Translations under genes and position numbers: made by a program
Source: Streptomyces cyaneofuscatus
GTDB taxonomy: Bacteria; Actinomycetota; Actinomycetes; Streptomycetales; Streptomycetaceae
DNA length: 64,000 nt
NCBI RefSeq assembly: GCF_000718135.1
Contig: NZ_JOEM01000004.1
Span: 310,001 to 374,000 of the forward strand
Direction: 5' to 3'
Shown: piece by piece, positions 42,206 to 50,373 of the stretch
How the letters are laid out: every line of letters starts with the position of its first letter
Position numbering within the stretch: the first letter of the stretch is position 1
Notes under the pieces: model-generated
Databases searched by the model: none
What the model saw: only the letters and a program-made list of their open reading frames with translations
Told to the model about the DNA's origin: nothing

Positions 42206-43042
42206 TCAGCAGGCATGTTGTACGAAGCGCTCCGCGACCTCGGCCAGGACTTCGGACCCGTCCCGGGCCCACAGCGTCTCGTTGAAGATCTCCACCTCGA
42301 TCGGGCCGTCGAAGCCCGCCGCCTCCACTTCCGCACGGAGGGCGCGGAAGTCCACGCTGCCGTCGCCCAGTTGGCCCCGGCCCAGCAGAACGCCCGCCGG
42401 GAGCGGGGTGATCCAGTCGGCCAGCTGGAAGGAGTGGATGCGGCCGCCCGCCCCGGCGCGAGCGATCTGCTCGGGCGCCCGGTCGTCCCACCAGACGTGG
42501 TACGTGTCGACGACCACCCCGACCTGCTCGGCCGGAAAGCGTTCCGCGAGGTCCAAGGCCTGGGCCAGGGTGGAGACCACGCAGCGGTCCGACGCGAACA
42601 TCGGGTGCAGCGGTTCGATCGCCAGGCGTACGCCGCATCCCGCCGCGTACGGCGCAAGCTCGGCCAGCGCGTCACCCACCCGCTCCCGCGCCCCGTACAG
42701 GTCCCGGCTGCCGGGCGGGAGGCCGCCGGAGACCAGGACCAGGGTGTCCGTGGAGAGGGCCGCCGCCTCGTCGATCGCCCGGCGGTTGTCGTCCAGGGCG
42801 GCGGCCCGGTCCGCCGGGTCCAGGGCGGTGAGGAAGCCGCCCCGGCAGAGGCTGGTGACCGCCAGCCCGGCATCGGAGAGGAGCCTTGCCGTGCGCTCTA
42901 CGCCGTATGCCTGGACAGGCGCCCGCCACAGGCCGACCTGTCCGATCCCCGCCTTGGCGCACCCCTCCGCCAGCTCGGGCAGCGACCACTGCTTGATGGT
43001 CTCCTGGTTGAGCGAGAGGCGGGCCAGGCGTTCGACGTTCAT
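42206..43042 (-). CDS. Sugar phosphate isomerase/epimerase (TIM barrel)
   Basis: A 278-residue xylose-isomerase-like TIM barrel. Ligand-bearing segments are VRLAIEPLHPMFASDRC (Glu), VGVVVDTYHVWWDD (Asp, His), HSFQLADWITPLP and IEVEIFNE (Glu). It starts SLNQETIKQWSLPELAEGCAKAGI, typical of the isomerases found with Gfo/Idh oxidoreductases. Its ATG overlaps the stop of the DUF993 gene (ATGA). The three-gene operon looks like a keto-inositol or sugar-acid catabolic module; the substrate is not known. Confidence 0.85.
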   Translation of the reverse strand: MNVERLARLSLNQETIKQWSLPELAEGCAKAGIGQVGLWRAPVQAYGVERTARLLSDAGLAVTSLCRGGFLTALDPADRAAALDDNRRAIDEAAALSTDTLVLVSGGLPPGSRDLYGARERVGDALAELAPYAAGCGVRLAIEPLHPMFASDRCVVSTLAQALDLAERFPAEQVGVVVDTYHVWWDDRAPEQIARAGAGGRIHSFQLADWITPLPAGVLLGRGQLGDGSVDFRALRAEVEAAGFDGPIEVEIFNETLWARDGSEVLAEVAERFVQHAC

Positions 43043-44193
43043 CGTGCGCCTCCGTTGACCGCCAGCAGCGCTCGCATACGGTGTGCCGCCAGGTCCGGAT
43101 CCGAAAACAGGCCCAATCCGTCCGCCAGTTCGTACGCCTTCGCCAGGTGCGGCAGCGAGCGCGCCGACTGCGATCCGCCCACCATCGTGAAGTGGTCCTG
43201 GTGGCCGGCCAGCCAGGCCAGGAAGACCACGCCCGTCTTGTAGAAGCGGGTGGGGGGCTGGAAGAGGTGGCGGGAGAGTTCGACCGTGGGGTCCAGGAGG
43301 GCCCGGAAGCCCGCCGTATCTCCCGTGTCCAGCACCCGTACCGCGTGTGCCGCCAGCGGGCCCAGCGGGTCGAAGATGCCCAACAGGGCGTGGCTGAAGC
43401 CGCGTTCGTCGCCCGCGATCAGCTCCGGGTAGTTGAAGTCGTCGCCCGTGTAGCAGCGCACCCCGCTCGGGAGGCGGCGGCGTACGTCGATCTCGCGGGC
43501 CGCGTCCAGGAGGGAGATCTTGATGCCGTCGACCTTGTCCGGGTGTTCGGCGATGACCTTCAGGAACGTGTCCGTCGCCTCGTCCAGGTCGGCGCTGCCC
43601 CAGTAGCCCTCCAGCGCCGGGTCGAACATCGGGCCCAGCCAGTGCAGGATCACCGGCTCCGAGGCCTGGCGCAGGAGGTGTGCGTACGTGGCCAGGTAGT
43701 CCTCCGGGCCCTGCGCCGCCTTCGCCAGGGCGCGGGACGCCATCAGGATCGGCTGTACGCCGTTCGCCTCGGCCAGGGCCAGTTGCTCCTCGTACGCCGA
43801 CCTGACCTCGGCCAACGTCGGCTCGGAGGAGGGAAGTAGCTGGTCGGTGCCGACTCCGCAGGCGATCCGCCCGCCCACCGCCTTCGCCTCCGCCGCCGAG
43901 CGGCGGATCAGCTCGGCCGCGCCCGCCCAGTCCAGGCCCATCCCGCGCTGCGCCGTGTCCATCGCCTCCGCGACGCCCAGGCCGTGCGACCAGAGGTGGC
44001 GGCGGAAGGCGAGCGTGGACTCCCAGTCGACGGCCGCCGGGTCGTCCGGGCTGATGTCCGCGTACGGGTCCGCGACCACGTGGGCCGCCGAGAAGACCGT
44101 ACGGGAGGTCGGCCGCGCCCCACCGGCCGCCAGGTCGAGCGGAGTCGCGCGCGGGGTGTGCGGGCCCCAGGGCAGGGGGACGGTCGCCGTCAC
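43039..44193 (-). CDS. DUF993 / dihydrodipicolinate synthase-like aldolase
   Basis: A 384-residue TIM-barrel aldolase-like protein of the DUF993 family. It includes HVVADPYADISPDDPAAVDWESTLAFRRHLWSHGLGVAEAMDTAQRGMGLDW, IACGVGTDQL, and the likely Schiff-base lysine in DKVDGIKISLLDA, where dihydrodipicolinate synthases carry theirs. It should cleave or form a carbon-carbon bond on a sugar acid. The GTG start overlaps the oxidoreductase stop (GTGA), and its stop overlaps the isomerase start. Confidence 0.83.
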   Translation of the reverse strand: MTATVPLPWGPHTPRATPLDLAAGGARPTSRTVFSAAHVVADPYADISPDDPAAVDWESTLAFRRHLWSHGLGVAEAMDTAQRGMGLDWAGAAELIRRSAAEAKAVGGRIACGVGTDQLLPSSEPTLAEVRSAYEEQLALAEANGVQPILMASRALAKAAQGPEDYLATYAHLLRQASEPVILHWLGPMFDPALEGYWGSADLDEATDTFLKVIAEHPDKVDGIKISLLDAAREIDVRRRLPSGVRCYTGDDFNYPELIAGDERGFSHALLGIFDPLGPLAAHAVRVLDTGDTAGFRALLDPTVELSRHLFQPPTRFYKTGVVFLAWLAGHQDHFTMVGGSQSARSLPHLAKAYELADGLGLFSDPDLAAHRMRALLAVNGGAR

Positions 44194-45341
44194 AGCGTCA
44201 GCTCCGGGACCTCGAAGCGGCGCCCCTCCGCCGACGACTTCAGTCCCAGCTCGGCGAGTTGGACGCCCCGCGCACCGGCCAGCAGGTCCCAGGTGTACGG
44301 CTCGTCCAGCGCAACATGGCGCAGGAACAGCTCCCACTGCGCCCTGAAGCCGTTGGCGAACTCCTGGTTGTCCGGGATCTCCTGCCACTGGTCGCGGAAC
44401 GACTCCGTGACCGGCAGGTCCGGGTTCCAGACCGGCTTCGGGGTCGAAGAGCGGTGCTGTACGCGGCAGTTGCGCAGGCCCGCCACGGCGGAGCCGTGCG
44501 TACCGTCCACCTGGAACTCCACCAGCTCGTCCCGGTTGACCCGCACCGTCCAGGAGGAGTTGATCTGCGCGACCGCCCCGCCCGCCAGCTGGAAGATCCC
44601 GTACGCCGCGTCGTCGGCGGTCGCCTCGTACGGCTTGCCGTGCTCGTCCCAGCGCTGCGGAACGTGCGTCTGCACATGCGCCGTTACGGAGGTGACCTGG
44701 CCGAACAGCTCGTGGAGCACGTACTCCCAGTGCGGGAACATGTCCACGACGATGCCGCCGCCGTCCTCGGTTCGGTAGTTCCAGGACGGGCGTTGGGCCT
44801 CCTGCCAGTCGCCCTCGAAGACCCAGTAGCCGAACTCCCCCCGGATGGAGAGGATTTCGCCGAAGAAACCGCCGTCGATCAGGCGCTTCAGCTTCAGCAG
44901 GCCCGGCAGGAAGATCTTGTCCTGGACCACGCCGTGCTTGATGCCCGCGTCCCGGGCGAGGCGGGCAAGGTCGAGGGCGCCCTCGACGTCCGTGGCCGTG
45001 GGCTTCTCCGTATAGATGTGCTTGCCGGCGGCGATGGCCTTCTTGATCGCCTCCACCCGGGCCGAGGTGACCTGGGCGTCGAAGTAGATGTCGATCGTGT
45101 CGTCCGCGAGCACCGCGTCCAGGTCCGTCGACCACTCGGTCAGGCCGTGCCGGGCCGCCAGCTCCTCCAGGGCGTGGGTGCGGCGGCCGACGAGGACGGG
45201 CTCCGGCCAGAGCACCTCGCCGTCACCCAGGTCCAGGCCGCCCTGCTCGCGGATCGCGAGGATCGAACGCACCAGATGCTGCCGGTATCCCATGCGACCC
45301 GTGACGCCGTTCATGGCGATGCGCACTGTCCTGCGTGTCAC
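44190..45341 (-). CDS. Gfo/Idh/MocA family oxidoreductase
   Basis: A 383-residue NAD(P)-dependent sugar or cyclitol dehydrogenase. The N-terminal Rossmann part has IAMNGVTGRMGYRQHLVRSI in place of the usual G-x-G-x-x-G; the active-site Lys is in HIYTEKPTA (EKP motif); WNYRTEDGGGIVVDMFPHWEYVLHELFG supplies the C-terminal domain histidine. GTG start at 45341 with GGAGGGA upstream. It leads the operon and is divergent from the LacI gene. It could act as an inositol dehydrogenase, but the iol operon lies 29 kb away and nothing ties them. Confidence 0.87.
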   Translation of the reverse strand: MTRRTVRIAMNGVTGRMGYRQHLVRSILAIREQGGLDLGDGEVLWPEPVLVGRRTHALEELAARHGLTEWSTDLDAVLADDTIDIYFDAQVTSARVEAIKKAIAAGKHIYTEKPTATDVEGALDLARLARDAGIKHGVVQDKIFLPGLLKLKRLIDGGFFGEILSIRGEFGYWVFEGDWQEAQRPSWNYRTEDGGGIVVDMFPHWEYVLHELFGQVTSVTAHVQTHVPQRWDEHGKPYEATADDAAYGIFQLAGGAVAQINSSWTVRVNRDELVEFQVDGTHGSAVAGLRNCRVQHRSSTPKPVWNPDLPVTESFRDQWQEIPDNQEFANGFRAQWELFLRHVALDEPYTWDLLAGARGVQLAELGLKSSAEGRRFEVPELTL

Positions 45342-45362
45342 GAAGTTCCCTCCATACAGCCG

Positions 45363-45378
45363 TAGCAAGCGCTTTCTA
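45363..45378. promoter_or_regulatory. LacI-family operator between oxidoreductase and lacI genes
   Basis: AGCAAGCGCTTTCT, centred on the palindrome AAGCGCTT (45367-45374), fits the CG-centred operator shape of LacI-family repressors. It lies 22 bases before the oxidoreductase GTG and within the divergent gap, so it should regulate the operon and the lacI gene. Confidence 0.7.
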
Positions 45379-45451
45379 TACGAGATGACGCTAGCCTGCG
45401 GACAGCGGCCGGACAAGAGGGGCGCCGCACGTGACCTCACGGAGGAAAGCG

Positions 45452-46528
45452 ATGACAGTCACCCTGGCGGACGTGGCGGCCCGCGCCCGGGTGTCCCCGG
45501 CCACCGTCTCCCGTGTGCTGAACGGCAACTACCCGGTCGCCGCCTCGACCCGGGAGCGGGTCCTGCGTGCGGTGGACGACCTGGACTACGTGCTCAACGG
45601 GCCCGCCAGCTCGCTGGCCGCCGCCACCTCCGACCTCGTCGGGATCCTGGTCAACGACATCGCCGACCCCTTCTTCGGGATCATGGCGGGGGCCGCGCAG
45701 ACCCAGATCGGCGGGCCCGGGGACGGCTCAGGGCGGGCGGGCGGCGAGAAGCTGGCCGTCATCTGCAACACCGGCGGCTCCCCCGAGCGCGAGCTCACCT
45801 ACCTCACCCTCCTCCAGCGCCAGCGCGCCGCCGCCGTCGTCCTCACCGGAGGCGCGGTCGAGTACCCGGACCACCAGGCCGCCATGGCCGCGAAGCTGGC
45901 CAAGATGGCGGACGCGGGCACCCGGATCGTCTTCTGCGGGCGGCCCCCGCTGCCCGAGGGGGACGCGCTCGTCGCCGCGCTCGCCTTCGACAACCGGGGC
46001 GGCGGGCGGCGGTTGACCGAGCACCTGATCTCGCTCGGCCACCGCAGGATCGGTTACGTCGCCGGGCCCCCCGAGCGCACCACCACCCGGCACCGGCTGG
46101 AAGGCCACCGCGAGGCCCTGCGGGGCGCCGGGCTCGGCGCGGAGGACGGGGACGAGGAGCGGCTCACCGTGCACGGGCCCTACGACCGGCGCTCCGGGTA
46201 CGAGGCCACCCTCGAAATACTGCGCCGGGACCCGACCGTGACCGCCGTCGTCGCCGCCAACGACACGGTGGCGCTGGGCGCTTGCGCCGCCGTACGCGAC
46301 CAGGGGCTGCGCATCCCGCAGGACATCTCGGTGGCCGGCTTCGACGACCTGCCCTTCTCGGTGGACGCCGTACCCGCGCTGACCACCGTACGGCTGCCGC
46401 TCTTCGAGGCGGGCGCGCGGGCGGGCCGGCTCGCCATGGGCAAGGAGAACCCGCCGCCCGGCGGAATCGCCACCATCGCCGCCGAGTTGATGATCCGTGG
46501 GTCGACGACTCCGCCCCGAGTGGGGTGA
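45452..46528 (+). CDS. LacI family transcriptional regulator
   Basis: A 358-residue repressor. The N-terminal helix-turn-helix and hinge read VTLADVAARARVSPATVSRVLNGNYPVAASTRERVLRAVDDLDYVLNGPASSLA; the periplasmic-binding-type effector domain carries VGILVNDIADPFFGIMAGA, RRIGYVAGPP and ISVAGFDDLPFS. A Gly-rich insert (QIGGPGDGSGRAGGEK, about 87-102) is longer than usual. ATG at 45452 has GGAGG six bases upstream. It should respond to a sugar or cyclitol and control the divergent three-gene operon. Confidence 0.9.
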   Translation: MTVTLADVAARARVSPATVSRVLNGNYPVAASTRERVLRAVDDLDYVLNGPASSLAAATSDLVGILVNDIADPFFGIMAGAAQTQIGGPGDGSGRAGGEKLAVICNTGGSPERELTYLTLLQRQRAAAVVLTGGAVEYPDHQAAMAAKLAKMADAGTRIVFCGRPPLPEGDALVAALAFDNRGGGRRLTEHLISLGHRRIGYVAGPPERTTTRHRLEGHREALRGAGLGAEDGDEERLTVHGPYDRRSGYEATLEILRRDPTVTAVVAANDTVALGACAAVRDQGLRIPQDISVAGFDDLPFSVDAVPALTTVRLPLFEAGARAGRLAMGKENPPPGGIATIAAELMIRGSTTPPRVG

Positions 46529-46660
46529 GGCCGCCGGGGTGCTGTTGGGGTGCCGCCTGGGTCACCCTGGGGTGAGGGGTCGCCCAGAGCCAGGTCACCT
46601 GGGGTGAGGTCCCCCGAGGTGAGCCCGGCACCCACCCACCCCACCGGCCGGGGGCGAAAG

Positions 46661-46679
46661 ATGGGGGCAACTCCCCCAT
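46661..46679. terminator. Hairpin between lacI and lanM
   Basis: ATGGGGG, a five-base loop and CCCCCAT. It stands 133 bases after the lacI stop and 73 before lanM, so it may end lacI transcription or lie in the lanM leader. The preceding 100 bases repeat TGGGGTGAGG-like words. Confidence 0.4.
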
Positions 46680-46751
46680 GCGCCCCGGGAGTCCCCCCGC
46701 CAGGATGGTTCGTGAGCGGTCCGGTGGGCCGCTCCCGACCTGGGAGGTGCG

Positions 46752-49700
46752 GTGGAGAAGGAACTGATCGGCAGCGGCGGTACGGGGGCTGGTGCCCGTC
46801 TCGCCCTCCCGGGTACCCACGGGTCCGCCGGCGCGAACGGGACTTCCACGTCCGCCGCGCCCTCCGCGTCCCCCCAAGCGGCCGTCACCACCGCCGGAGC
46901 GGCTCGCACGGACCACACGAACACGGACCACTCGTACATGGACCACGCCGACACGGACCACCCGTACGCGGATCACGCCAACGCGAACCACCCGCGCACG
47001 AACACCGGCAGCACCGCCCCCGCCCCCACCACCCCGCGCGCCAACCCCTGGTGGCTTCCCGGAGTCGTCGGGGAGCCGCCCATGGGGGAGCCCGACTGGG
47101 TCGTCTTCGTGCGGGCCGTCATCGCCGACGCGCCGGCCGAGGCTGTCGTCGCCGGGCGGGACCACCCGGGGCTCTCCGGATTCGCCCTCGTCGTGGCCCC
47201 GTTCGCCGAGCGGGCCGCCGGGCGGCTGCTGACCTCGCCGTCGAACAACGCCGTACGGGCCGGGACCGCCGTCGGGCTCGCCCCCGTACTGCAGGACTTC
47301 CGGTCCCATCTGGTCGGCCGGCTGGCCCGGCTCGCGGCGCGGACGCTCGTGCTGGAGCTGCACAAGGCGCGGCGGGCGGGGCGGCTGGCCGGGGAGGGGC
47401 CGCAGGAGCGGTTCCGGGACTTCGTGCGGCGGACGGCGGGGCGGGACGGGCTCGCGGCCTTCCTCACCGCCTATCCCGTACTGGCCCGCATCCTGGCCCG
47501 GACGAGTCTCGCCGCCGCCGACGCCTTCACCGAGATGCTCGGGCGGCTCGCCGACGACCGGGAGCTGCTGGCCTCCTCCGGTGTGCTGGGCGACCGGGGG
47601 CACGGTGCCTCGCCGGGGACGCTCGCCGCCGGGCGGGGGCCGGGGGCGCTGACCGGGGTCGAGGCCGGGGCGGGGGACAGTCACCGCGGGGGCCGCTCGG
47701 TGATGCTGCTGCGGTTCACCGACGGGAGCCGGCTGGTCTACAAGCCGCGCCCGCTGGCGGCGCACCGGCACTTCAACTCCCTGGTGGAATGGTTCGGTTC
47801 GCTGCCCGGGACGCCGTCCCTGCGGGCGCTGCGGGTGCTGGACCGGGGCGAGTACGGGTGGGTGGAGTACGTGGAGGAGCGGCCCTGCTCGTCCACCTCG
47901 GACACCCATCTCTTCTACCGGCGCCAGGGCGCGCTGCTGGCCCTGCTCCACCTGCTGGACGGGACCGATCTGCACCAGGAGAACCTGATCGCCTGCGGGC
48001 CGCACCCGGTCCTGGTCGATGTGGAGACCCTGTTCCATCCGCCGCTCTCCCAGGCGCACTCCTCCGACCCCGCCGCCCGGGCCCTGCACGCCTCGGTCCA
48101 CCGAGTCGGGCTGCTGCCCCAACTGCTGGTCGGGGACGCCGCCGCGCTCGACGTCTCCGCCATCGGCGGCGGCCGGGCCGCCCCCTCCCCCATCGAGACC
48201 GCCGACTGGGCGGACGCGGGCACGGACACCATGCGGCTGGTACGGCGCTCCGCGCAGTTCAGCGAGTCCGCCAACCGGCCCCGGCTGGAAGGGGTGGCGG
48301 CCGATCCGTCCGCGTACACCGACGCGCTCTGCGAGGGGTTCCGCGCCGGATACACCGCCATCAGCGACCACCGCGACGAACTACTCGGCAAGCGCGGCCT
48401 GTTGACGGACTTCGCGCAGGACGAGGTACGGGTCGTGCCCCGGCCGACCTGGACGTACACCACCCTGCTCGACGAGTCGACCCACCCCGACCTGATGCGG
48501 GACGCCGCCGAACGCCACCAGGTCCTCTCCCTGCTGCGCACCCCCGCCCTGGGCGTGCCCGCGCTGCCCGGTCTGGAGGACGAGGAGATCGAGGAGCTGT
48601 GGGCCGGCGATGTGCCGGTCTTCCTCACCCGGCCCGGCTCCCCGGACCTGTGGAGCGGCACCGGGCGTGAGGTGCCGCCCGCGCCGGGGCCGACCGGTCT
48701 GGCCCGGGTCGAGGCGAAGGTGCGGGCCATGGACACGGTGGACCGCCAGGACCAGGAACGGATCATCCGGGCCGCCATGGTGTCCACCTCCCCCGAACCG
48801 CCTCACCGGGCGGAGGGCGGCGCGCGGCCCCGGATGGCCGCGACGGCCCCCGAGCCGGAGCAACTCCTGTCCGCCGCAAGGTCGGTGGGCGACCAGCTCG
48901 TCTCGCTCGCCTACCGGCACGAGGCCCGCACCAACTGGATCGGCCTGGAACTGCTCGGCGAACGCTACTGGCGGCTCGCGCCGATGGCGGCCGACCTCGC
49001 GAGCGGCTACACCGGCCCCGCGCTCTTCCTCGCCCAGCTGGCCGCCCTCACCGGCGCCGACCGGTACGCCGAGGCGGCCCGTGAGGCACTGACCCCGGTG
49101 CCCGGGCTGCTGGACGCGCTGCACGGCCGGGCCGAAGACCTCGCGGTGCTGGGCTCGGGGGCCTTCGCGGGCCTCGGCGGCATCGCCTACGCCCTGGCCG
49201 AGGTGGGGTCGCTGCTCGGCGACCGTGCGGTGCTCGACCTGGCGGGCCCGGCCACCCGGCTGGCCTGCGCTGCGAGCGCCGCCGAGGAGGGGTACGGGGT
49301 GCGCGGCGGGGCGGCCGGCGGGCTGGTCTCCCTGCTCGCGGTGCACCGCAGCACCGGCCGGGCCGAGGCCTGGCGGGGCGCCGAGCGCTGCGCCGAGCGG
49401 ATCTCCGTGGCGCCGCACCCGGCGGCCGGGGGCTTCGCGGAGGGGGCCGCGGGCATCGGCTGGGCGCTGCTGCGCTTCGCCGCGGCGGGGGGCGGTGAGC
49501 AGTACCGTACGGCGGGACTGCGGGCCCTGCGCCGGGCGACCGTCGAGGTGACGGCGGGCCGGGCCTGGTGCGAGGGGGCCGCCGGGGTGGCCCTCGCGGT
49601 CGCGGACAGCCCGGACGCCCTCGTCGACCCCGACCTGTCCGGCTGGCTGGCGGAGCGGGCCGGTGAGCTGGCGGACTGTGCCCCGCTCGCCGACGACAGC

Positions 49701-49961
49701 CTCTGCCACGGCGAGCTCGGGCTGCTGGAGCTGCTCGGCCACCCGGCCCTGACCGGCGACCGCACCCCGTGGGTGCGCCGGTCCGGGACGCTGCTGGCCG
49801 CCGCCGACCAGGAGGGGCCGCGCTGCGGGACCCCCGGCCACGTACCGCACCCGGGGCTGCTCACCGGCCTCTCGGGGATCGGGCACGGACTGCTGCGGGC
49901 GGGGTTCCCCGACCGGATCGGCTCCGCGCTGCTTCTCAACCCGTCCGCGGGGGTCGCGTGA
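46752..49961 (+). CDS. Class II lanthipeptide synthetase LanM
   Basis: A 1069-residue bifunctional enzyme that dehydrates Ser/Thr in a precursor peptide and forms thioether rings. After a low-complexity N-terminus (1-100) with six His-rich pentapeptides (51-80), the dehydratase domain (DUF4135, about 110-650) contains GRSVMLLRFTDGSRLVYKPRPL and GTDLHQENLIACGPHPVLVDVETLFHP, the kinase-like core. The LanC-type cyclase (about 710-1065) has zinc ligands Cys940 (WCEG), Cys985 and His986 (CHG). GTG at 46752 with GGGAGG upstream. The next gene, 146 bases on, is a candidate precursor lacking Cys. Confidence 0.92.
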   Translation: MEKELIGSGGTGAGARLALPGTHGSAGANGTSTSAAPSASPQAAVTTAGAARTDHTNTDHSYMDHADTDHPYADHANANHPRTNTGSTAPAPTTPRANPWWLPGVVGEPPMGEPDWVVFVRAVIADAPAEAVVAGRDHPGLSGFALVVAPFAERAAGRLLTSPSNNAVRAGTAVGLAPVLQDFRSHLVGRLARLAARTLVLELHKARRAGRLAGEGPQERFRDFVRRTAGRDGLAAFLTAYPVLARILARTSLAAADAFTEMLGRLADDRELLASSGVLGDRGHGASPGTLAAGRGPGALTGVEAGAGDSHRGGRSVMLLRFTDGSRLVYKPRPLAAHRHFNSLVEWFGSLPGTPSLRALRVLDRGEYGWVEYVEERPCSSTSDTHLFYRRQGALLALLHLLDGTDLHQENLIACGPHPVLVDVETLFHPPLSQAHSSDPAARALHASVHRVGLLPQLLVGDAAALDVSAIGGGRAAPSPIETADWADAGTDTMRLVRRSAQFSESANRPRLEGVAADPSAYTDALCEGFRAGYTAISDHRDELLGKRGLLTDFAQDEVRVVPRPTWTYTTLLDESTHPDLMRDAAERHQVLSLLRTPALGVPALPGLEDEEIEELWAGDVPVFLTRPGSPDLWSGTGREVPPAPGPTGLARVEAKVRAMDTVDRQDQERIIRAAMVSTSPEPPHRAEGGARPRMAATAPEPEQLLSAARSVGDQLVSLAYRHEARTNWIGLELLGERYWRLAPMAADLASGYTGPALFLAQLAALTGADRYAEAAREALTPVPGLLDALHGRAEDLAVLGSGAFAGLGGIAYALAEVGSLLGDRAVLDLAGPATRLACAASAAEEGYGVRGGAAGGLVSLLAVHRSTGRAEAWRGAERCAERISVAPHPAAGGFAEGAAGIGWALLRFAAAGGGEQYRTAGLRALRRATVEVTAGRAWCEGAAGVALAVADSPDALVDPDLSGWLAERAGELADCAPLADDSLCHGELGLLELLGHPALTGDRTPWVRRSGTLLAAADQEGPRCGTPGHVPHPGLLTGLSGIGHGLLRAGFPDRIGSALLLNPSAGVA

Positions 49962-50107
49962 GAGGCCCTCCCACGGCCGGTACCGGCCGCCCTTTTATCC
50001 GCAGCCGATTCATCCGTACCGCACTTGTTGTCGATCAGCCGTCAGAAACCTTTGGTCCAGCGTTCATTCCGTTCAGGATTCAGCACCCAGCAGAGAATGA
50101 GGCAGAG

Positions 50108-50302
50108 ATGACGCACATCAGCGAATCCACGATCCAGGGATCCGGCAACCTCGCCCACGAGGGCGCGTACGACCACCCGGCCGGGCAGATCTCCCTCGGC
50201 ATCGGCGGCGGGCTGGGGATGCGCAGCAGGCTCCTCAGCGCCTCGGAGGGCGAGACCGGCAACACGATCGACCTGCCGTGGACCACCATGATCCCCCTTT
50301 AA
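50108..50302 (+). CDS. Candidate LanM precursor peptide, cysteine-free
   Basis: A 64-residue peptide directly after lanM. The first 35 residues, acidic and His/Gly-containing, run into ISLGIGGGLG; a Gly-Gly type cleavage site is plausible there. The remaining core, MRSRLLSASEGETGNTIDLPWTTMIPL and adjacent bases, has seven Ser/Thr but no Cys at all. If LanM uses it, the product would be dehydrated without lanthionine rings, or need an outside thiol. Start ATG at 50108 follows GAGGCAGAG. An upstream extension in the same frame overlaps lanM and is not credible. Coding status itself is less certain than for the neighbours. Confidence 0.65.
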   Translation: MTHISESTIQGSGNLAHEGAYDHPAGQISLGIGGGLGMRSRLLSASEGETGNTIDLPWTTMIPL

Positions 50303-50373
50303 CCACACCTCGGCCCGCATTGTGGCGCATTGGACCACTGCCGCATGAGTTACGACTCAAGTAGCCTGCGCCC

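Noticed and set aside
44190..45341. Calling the Gfo/Idh gene the inositol dehydrogenase iolG
   Set aside because: It lies 29 kb from the iol operon with its own LacI regulator and DUF993 and isomerase partners. The sequence does not fix its substrate.
49769..50107. Longer precursor A frame beginning inside lanM
   Set aside because: It lies out of frame over conserved LanM sequence. The ATG at 50108 gives a typical peptide size.
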